Below are positions 59,601 through 64,000 of a stretch of 64,000 nucleotides of DNA, in pieces. The first letter of the stretch is position 1, and each line of letters begins with the position of its first letter. A program made the translations under genes and the position numbers. Under the pieces are notes generated by a model that saw only the letters and a program-made list of their open reading frames with translations, did not search any database and was not told where the DNA came from. This DNA comes from Phycisphaerales bacterium (GTDB lineage: Bacteria > Planctomycetota > Phycisphaerae > Phycisphaerales > UBA1924): assembly GCA_905339235.1 (NCBI GenBank), contig CAJPFG010000018.1, positions 1 through 64,000 on the forward strand. The letters are read 5' to 3'.

Positions 59601-62600
59601 ATGAGAGGCACGCGAGGTACGTCCATCGGCGGATCCCATGCTGGTTTGTTGGCGCTGGTCGCCGGTTCGGTATTCGGACTCGCCGTCTCCCCGGCCCTCG
59701 CGGGGCCGGAAGGCGCCCGGGTTGTCCGCGGCAACGTCACGATCCAGCGGCAGGGCACGGTCACGACCATCACCGCCGGCCGCAACGCCATCATCAACTA
59801 CAAATCCTTCAACATCCGCCCCAACGAGGCGGTGCGATTCATCCAGCCCGACGCCGCGGCCCGCGTCCTCAACCGCATCCAGTCCGCCTCGCCCACCCGC
59901 ATCGACGGCTCGCTGACCGCGAACGGCCGCGTGTACATCGTCAACCCCGCGGGCGTCATCTTCGGCGCCGGCAGCGTCGTGAACGCCGCGGGCATCTACG
60001 CCGCGGCGGGCGATATCTCGAACTCCGATTTCCTCCGCGGCATCGACCGCTTCACCAACGTCAAGGGGGCGATCACCACGCAGGGCCTGATGGAGGCCTC
60101 GTCGGTCACGCTCATCGGCTCGCGCATCCAGAACTCCGGCACCATCGTCGCCGACGGCGGCGTGGTGGCCATGATGATCGGCAACGACGTGATGGTCCGC
60201 GAGCAGGGCGGCACGATCATGGCGAAGATCGACGGCCGCAACGTCGATCCCACCAAGCCCGCAGCACCCACAAAGAAGGGTCTCACCAGCCTCGGCTCCG
60301 GAGACGCCGTCTCTCTCGCCTTCAAGAACACCGGCACGATCTCCGCCTCGGGCGGGTCGGTCGCCGTCGCGGCCCCCAAGGGCACCATCACCAACACCGG
60401 CACGATCGACGCGAGCGTTGACTCCGGCCAGGCCGGCAGCGTCACCGTCACCGCCCAGCGCGTGACCAACCGCGGCGAGATCCGCGCCGATGCCGACGCC
60501 GGGCACGCCGGCAGCGTCACGGTCACCTCCGCGGCCTCCACCACGCTCGCCGACGGCAGCGTCGTGTCGGCCGCGGGTGGCAGCGGCGTCGCCGACGGCG
60601 GCGAGATCCTCGTGCACTCCTACCACGGGGACACGATCCTCGCCAAGGGCGCGACGGTTGACCTCTCCGGCGGCGACCTCGGCGGCAACGGCGGCACGGG
60701 CGAAGTCTCGGCCCATGCCCGCCTCTCGCTCCAGGGCACGCTCGAAGGCGACGCGGTTTCCGGATACGAGACGGCGAGCGTCCTGCTCGACCCCCGCGAC
60801 ATTATCGTGCAGACCGTCGGCGCCAACGACGCCGAGGTCGCCGACGGCGTCATCAACGCCGGTGACGGCGGCATGGTCGATTGGTCCATCTCCCCAGCCT
60901 CCATCGAGACCTTTGCGGGCGATGTCCGCCTCGAAGCCTCGCGCGACATCAACATCCTCAACGGGATCAACAAGACCAACGGCGGGCTGACGATGATCGC
61001 CGGGCGCGACATCAACTTCGGCGCCCCCGCCACGATCACGTTCAACTCGCTGACGGTCTCTGCGAACAACCTGAACCTCGACGCCGTCAACAACATCAAC
61101 GACAACATGCTCTTCGGGACAACCCTCCGCGCGACGGTGGGGGATGTCATCACCCGGGCCGCGAGCGGCAATGTCGCCTTCGGCATGGCCAGCGTTCCCG
61201 CGGGTCGCACGGTGTCGATCACCCAGGCGCAGTCCAAGTTCATCGGCGCCGGCCCCTTCGGCATCATCCAGAACCCCGAACAGACCAACGTGGTGGTGAA
61301 CATCACCAACGGCTGGCTGGTGATCGGCGGGGACTTCGGCGGCTTCAGCGGCTACCAGAACATCGGCTCCATCGACGCCCAGGCCTCCCAGTACGTGCGG
61401 GTCGAGGACAACCTCGACATCGGCACCACCGCCAACATCCGCTCCGCGGGTGACGTGATTGTCGCGGGCTTCATCCACGCCGGTCAGTCCGTGGACCTCC
61501 ACTCCGGCCTCGACGGCACGGGCAACGTCTCCTTCGAAATCCACCTTGATCCGCCCACGGCCGGGCTGAGCGTGCCCGAGATCTGGGCCCCCAGCATCGC
61601 CCTCCGCGCCGGCAGCAACACCGGCCTCTCGACCGCCCGGGTCGATGCACTCACGACCAACCCGATGTTTCGAGGCGCCTCGGGCGGCGCGACCCGCCCG
61701 GACTCCTTCGCCTTCGAGCAGGACATCCCCGTCGTCGATGCCGACCGCCCCGCGCTCTCGCAGTTCGGCGCCTCCATCGACGGCATGATCTACCGCATCG
61801 AGTCCTACGACCGATTCATCGACCTCACCAATGCCAACAGTGTCGATGGCACCTACCTCACCCTCGCCAGCGAGCAGGGCTCCACGGTCTACAGCCAACT
61901 CGCCCTCCGCACGCTCGACGTCTACGGCTCGGCGCTCCTCAAAGCCGACATCACCAGCACCGGCTACCAGACCTACCACGGCATCACCACGATCGACGAT
62001 GATCGCGTGCTCACCGGCACGGTGATCACGACCGAGGGCACGCTCGACGCCGGCAACGATCCGGGCTTCATCTGTCCCAGCGAGTTCGGCATATCGGAAT
62101 GCCTCGAGCCCGGCGCGCTCGTCATCAACGGCCAGTTCATCGCCAACGGCCAGGTCGGCTCGATCCACCCGCTCGAGGCGCTCACCGTCAACGGCCCTTC
62201 CAACATCAACGGCGGTCTGGTGAAGACCGGCGGGGATCAGCGCTACAACGGCCCGGTCACCCTCGGCGCCAACACGCTGCTCGAGTCCTACTACGACCCC
62301 ACGCCCGGCACCATCCGCTTCGGCGACACGCTCGACGGCTCCTTTGACCTCGACGTGCTCACCACGCCCGGCGGCCTGATCGTCTTCAACGGCGATGTCG
62401 GCATGAGCGCCGTGCTCGACGATGTCGCGCTCTCCACCGGCAACGGCGTCGCCCAGCGCGATATCGCCAACATGGCGACCATCGTCGGCGAGCGCACCAT
62501 CGCCGTGCGGGCCAACAACTTCCGCATGGGCCAGCACGAGAAGTTCACCACGCTCGGCTCGCTCGATCTCCAGGCCACGGGGGTCGCAGAACTCGGCGAC

Positions 62601-63713
62601 CTCACCACCATGGGTGATATGAGCGTCACCGCCGGCACCATCATCCTCCGTCTCCGCGCCGCCGACGATCTTGCCGATTACAACGGCGGCCAGATCACCG
62701 ACCGCGGCCTCGATTACGTCGCCGGCGGCCAGATGGCCTTCAACGGCACCGTCCAGTTCGGCGGAATCGGCGACTCCCCTGCTCCGACCTTCTCCGATGT
62801 CGACGGCGTCGCCCCGGGGACGCTTAACTCCTACGAGTTCACCCAGACCCCGTCCGACGAGGTGACCCTCGCGGCGCTTACGTACAACGGCCGCGTCCTC
62901 GATCAGCGGACGCACATCCCGGCTCCTCCGCCGCCGCCCCCGCCTCCGCCGCCGCCGCCGCCCCCGCCTCCGCCCCCGCCCCCGCCGCCGCCCCCGCCTC
63001 CGCCCCCGCCTCCGCCCCCGCCCCCGCCGCCGCCCCCGCCGCCGCCCCCGCCCCCGCCGCCGCCCCCGCCTCCGCCCCCGCCGCCACCCCCGCCCCCGCC
63101 ACCCCCACCCCCGCCTCCGCCGAGCGATGACCTCGCGGCCGCGACGAACTTCCCGCCGCAGTTCCGGGACTACGTCCAGGTCGAGGTCTTCGATCTCCGG
63201 CTGCTCGCCCGCCTGTCGGTCCTCGGCCGTCCCACCAGCGGCGGCGAGAGCACCGCGGGTCTTACCGGTCCGCTGGTCTACAACGATCTTCCCCGCGGCG
63301 TGAACTCCTACGCCGACCAGCGCATCTACGCCGCGACGCGGTCCGACATCCAACTCGCCATCCGCCTCGTCGAGCAGTACAACGGCATCTTCGGCACGCC
63401 CGAGCAGGACCGCACGAGCGAGGTCGCCAAGGACATCGCCGGAGCGACGACCCGGTGGCAGTCCCTGAACCAGGCCGCGGCGTTCGATCCCGATGCCTTC
63501 CGCGCCTACGTCGAGTCCACGCCCGAGGAGAAGGCGGTGGCCACCCGCATCGCGCAGATCGAGTCGCTCCTCGCGGAGATGCGGAAACTGGGCCTCACCG
63601 AGCCCGAGTACCGCCAGGCCCGCGCCCGCTTGCTCAAGGTCATCGCTCCCGAGCAGGGCCCCACGGTCGAGCAACTCGCCGCGGCCATCCAGCCCAAGCG
63701 CGTCGGCTCGTAA
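59601..63713 (+). CDS. Two-partner secretion passenger TpsA (filamentous-haemagglutinin type) with polyproline linker
   Basis: The 1,370-residue precursor has a signal peptide (LLALVAGSVFGLAVSPALAG), the TPS secretion domain (about 35-260) with YKSFNIRPNEAVRF and the NPAGVIFG motif, a beta-helical body, then 66 consecutive prolines (about residues 1,109-1,174) and a C-terminal helical domain of about 200 residues (QFRDYVQVEVFDLRLLARLS...AQIESLLAEMRKLGLTEPEY). GGAGG lies 8 nt before the ATG. The pair is expected to make a surface or released adhesin. The C-terminal domain is not one I recognise from characterised TpsA proteins and may be the part displayed or retained. Confidence 0.93.
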   Translation: MRGTRGTSIGGSHAGLLALVAGSVFGLAVSPALAGPEGARVVRGNVTIQRQGTVTTITAGRNAIINYKSFNIRPNEAVRFIQPDAAARVLNRIQSASPTRIDGSLTANGRVYIVNPAGVIFGAGSVVNAAGIYAAAGDISNSDFLRGIDRFTNVKGAITTQGLMEASSVTLIGSRIQNSGTIVADGGVVAMMIGNDVMVREQGGTIMAKIDGRNVDPTKPAAPTKKGLTSLGSGDAVSLAFKNTGTISASGGSVAVAAPKGTITNTGTIDASVDSGQAGSVTVTAQRVTNRGEIRADADAGHAGSVTVTSAASTTLADGSVVSAAGGSGVADGGEILVHSYHGDTILAKGATVDLSGGDLGGNGGTGEVSAHARLSLQGTLEGDAVSGYETASVLLDPRDIIVQTVGANDAEVADGVINAGDGGMVDWSISPASIETFAGDVRLEASRDINILNGINKTNGGLTMIAGRDINFGAPATITFNSLTVSANNLNLDAVNNINDNMLFGTTLRATVGDVITRAASGNVAFGMASVPAGRTVSITQAQSKFIGAGPFGIIQNPEQTNVVVNITNGWLVIGGDFGGFSGYQNIGSIDAQASQYVRVEDNLDIGTTANIRSAGDVIVAGFIHAGQSVDLHSGLDGTGNVSFEIHLDPPTAGLSVPEIWAPSIALRAGSNTGLSTARVDALTTNPMFRGASGGATRPDSFAFEQDIPVVDADRPALSQFGASIDGMIYRIESYDRFIDLTNANSVDGTYLTLASEQGSTVYSQLALRTLDVYGSALLKADITSTGYQTYHGITTIDDDRVLTGTVITTEGTLDAGNDPGFICPSEFGISECLEPGALVINGQFIANGQVGSIHPLEALTVNGPSNINGGLVKTGGDQRYNGPVTLGANTLLESYYDPTPGTIRFGDTLDGSFDLDVLTTPGGLIVFNGDVGMSAVLDDVALSTGNGVAQRDIANMATIVGERTIAVRANNFRMGQHEKFTTLGSLDLQATGVAELGDLTTMGDMSVTAGTIILRLRAADDLADYNGGQITDRGLDYVAGGQMAFNGTVQFGGIGDSPAPTFSDVDGVAPGTLNSYEFTQTPSDEVTLAALTYNGRVLDQRTHIPAPPPPPPPPPPPPPPPPPPPPPPPPPPPPPPPPPPPPPPPPPPPPPPPPPPPPPPPPPPPPPPPPPPSDDLAAATNFPPQFRDYVQVEVFDLRLLARLSVLGRPTSGGESTAGLTGPLVYNDLPRGVNSYADQRIYAATRSDIQLAIRLVEQYNGIFGTPEQDRTSEVAKDIAGATTRWQSLNQAAAFDPDAFRAYVESTPEEKAVATRIAQIESLLAEMRKLGLTEPEYRQARARLLKVIAPEQGPTVEQLAAAIQPKRVGS
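62925..63122 (+). repeat. Proline-codon repeat (66 consecutive Pro)
   Basis: Mixed CCN codons (ccg, ccc, cct) in 198 bp encode an unbroken run of 66 prolines. The codon mixture makes the DNA less slippage-prone than a perfect repeat. The complementary strand is purine-rich (GGNGGN) and may form quadruplex or triplex structures. Confidence 0.9.
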
Positions 63714-63731
63714 CCCTCGCGCAGAATTCCC

Positions 63732-63763
63732 AAGGCCCCGGACCACGTTCCGGGGCCTTTTTC
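63732..63763 (+). terminator. Rho-independent terminator after tpsA
   Basis: AAGGCCCCGGA-ccacgt-TCCGGGGCCTT followed by TTTC, 18 nt after the tpsA stop; a near-perfect 11-bp stem. Confidence 0.93.
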
Positions 63764-63777
63764 ACGCGCTCGCGGGC

Positions 63778-63783
63778 TATCGT
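63778..63783 (+). promoter_or_regulatory. Leaderless -10 element TATCGT for the gene at 63789
   Basis: TATCGT, 5 nt (ccgcc), ATG at 63789. No ribosome site; only 15 nt separate it from the terminator above. Confidence 0.5.
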
Positions 63784-63788
63784 CCGCC

Positions 63789-64000
63789 ATGGCCAAGGGT
63801 CAGCACTACACGCCGTACCAGCAGAAGATCATCCGCCGCTTCTACGAGCACCGCGGCACGGTCCTCACGCAGCGCCTCGCCGAACTGGTCACCGAGATCT
63901 ATCTCGCCACCTCGGAAAAGGCCGCGGCCAAACTCTGGAAATCGGCCCACGACACGCTTCTGAAATCCGGCATCGACCCCGCCGACGCCGAGGACATCGT
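63789..64000 (+). CDS. Hypothetical protein, N-terminal 70 residues (partial)
   Basis: The frame starts MAKGQHYTPYQQKIIRRFYE and is open to the window end. It is helical and basic, with a YxPYQ...RFY...RG start. I do not recognise a characterised family. The leaderless element upstream and the preceding terminator mark it as a separate transcription unit. Confidence 0.65.
   Translation, partial: MAKGQHYTPYQQKIIRRFYEHRGTVLTQRLAELVTEIYLATSEKAAAKLWKSAHDTLLKSGIDPADAEDI

Noticed and set aside
59511-63746. Long minus-strand open frame (over 1,400 codons) opposite tpsA
   Set aside because: It is the high-GC shadow of the tpsA gene; its Arg/Gly/Asp-rich composition is not protein-like and tpsA has a signal peptide, TPS domain, ribosome site and terminator.

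Overview
The window looks like a chromosomal segment of a high-GC planctomycete, most likely class Phycisphaerae. The signs are a giant secreted protein opening with a PLEARQLL (LEPR-XLL type) export motif, two tandem FTLIELL prepilin-type proteins of the planctomycete kind, a VPAPG/LLLSRRRR exosortase (PEP-CTERM-like) tail, membrane proteins ending in a CxxCGY...CPECG zinc ribbon, and split NADH dehydrogenase gene clusters. This placement rests on recognised families only; there is no rRNA or tRNA in the window.

Positions 1 to about 25,500 are accessory DNA. The left edge is the end of an IS3-family element inserted in an FRG-domain gene. Next come two paralogous membrane zinc-ribbon genes separated by copies of a 58-bp repeat; the last copy is the 3' end of a tyrosine recombinase gene, so the arrangement looks like a cassette array. 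A signalling block follows: hybrid histidine kinase, REC-HD-GYP phosphodiesterase and a divergent REC-HDOD protein. A defence-type block then carries a type I restriction-modification operon in the order hsdR-hsdS-(PrrC/RloC-like anticodon nuclease)-hsdM, a possible antitoxin-like pair and gene fragments. The stretch ends in an integrative-element module (excisionase-type HTH, prim-pol/ATPase, small protein, large serine recombinase) whose right junction lies inside a comM/yifB Mg-chelatase-like gene; only the 3' part of comM remains here.

Positions 25,500 to 64,000 look mostly like core chromosome. They contain a lipoprotein; pgsA-pgpA for phosphatidylglycerol synthesis; nuoJKLMN for the membrane arm of complex I; a 3,185-residue secreted repeat protein with what looks like an inactivated metzincin motif; an RsuA/RluB-type pseudouridine synthase overlapping a YihY/BrkB membrane protein; a separate nuoB; two prepilin-type paralogues; rpmH; rnc; a lipoprotein endonuclease/exonuclease/phosphatase; a PEP-CTERM-like protein; and a two-partner secretion pair (TpsB, TpsA) in which TpsA carries 66 consecutive prolines.

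A pattern cuts across both halves. At least twelve starts have a TANNNT hexamer 5 or 6 nt upstream and no Shine-Dalgarno sequence, as expected for leaderless transcripts. Other genes here keep a clear GGAG-type site, so the two initiation modes appear to coexist.
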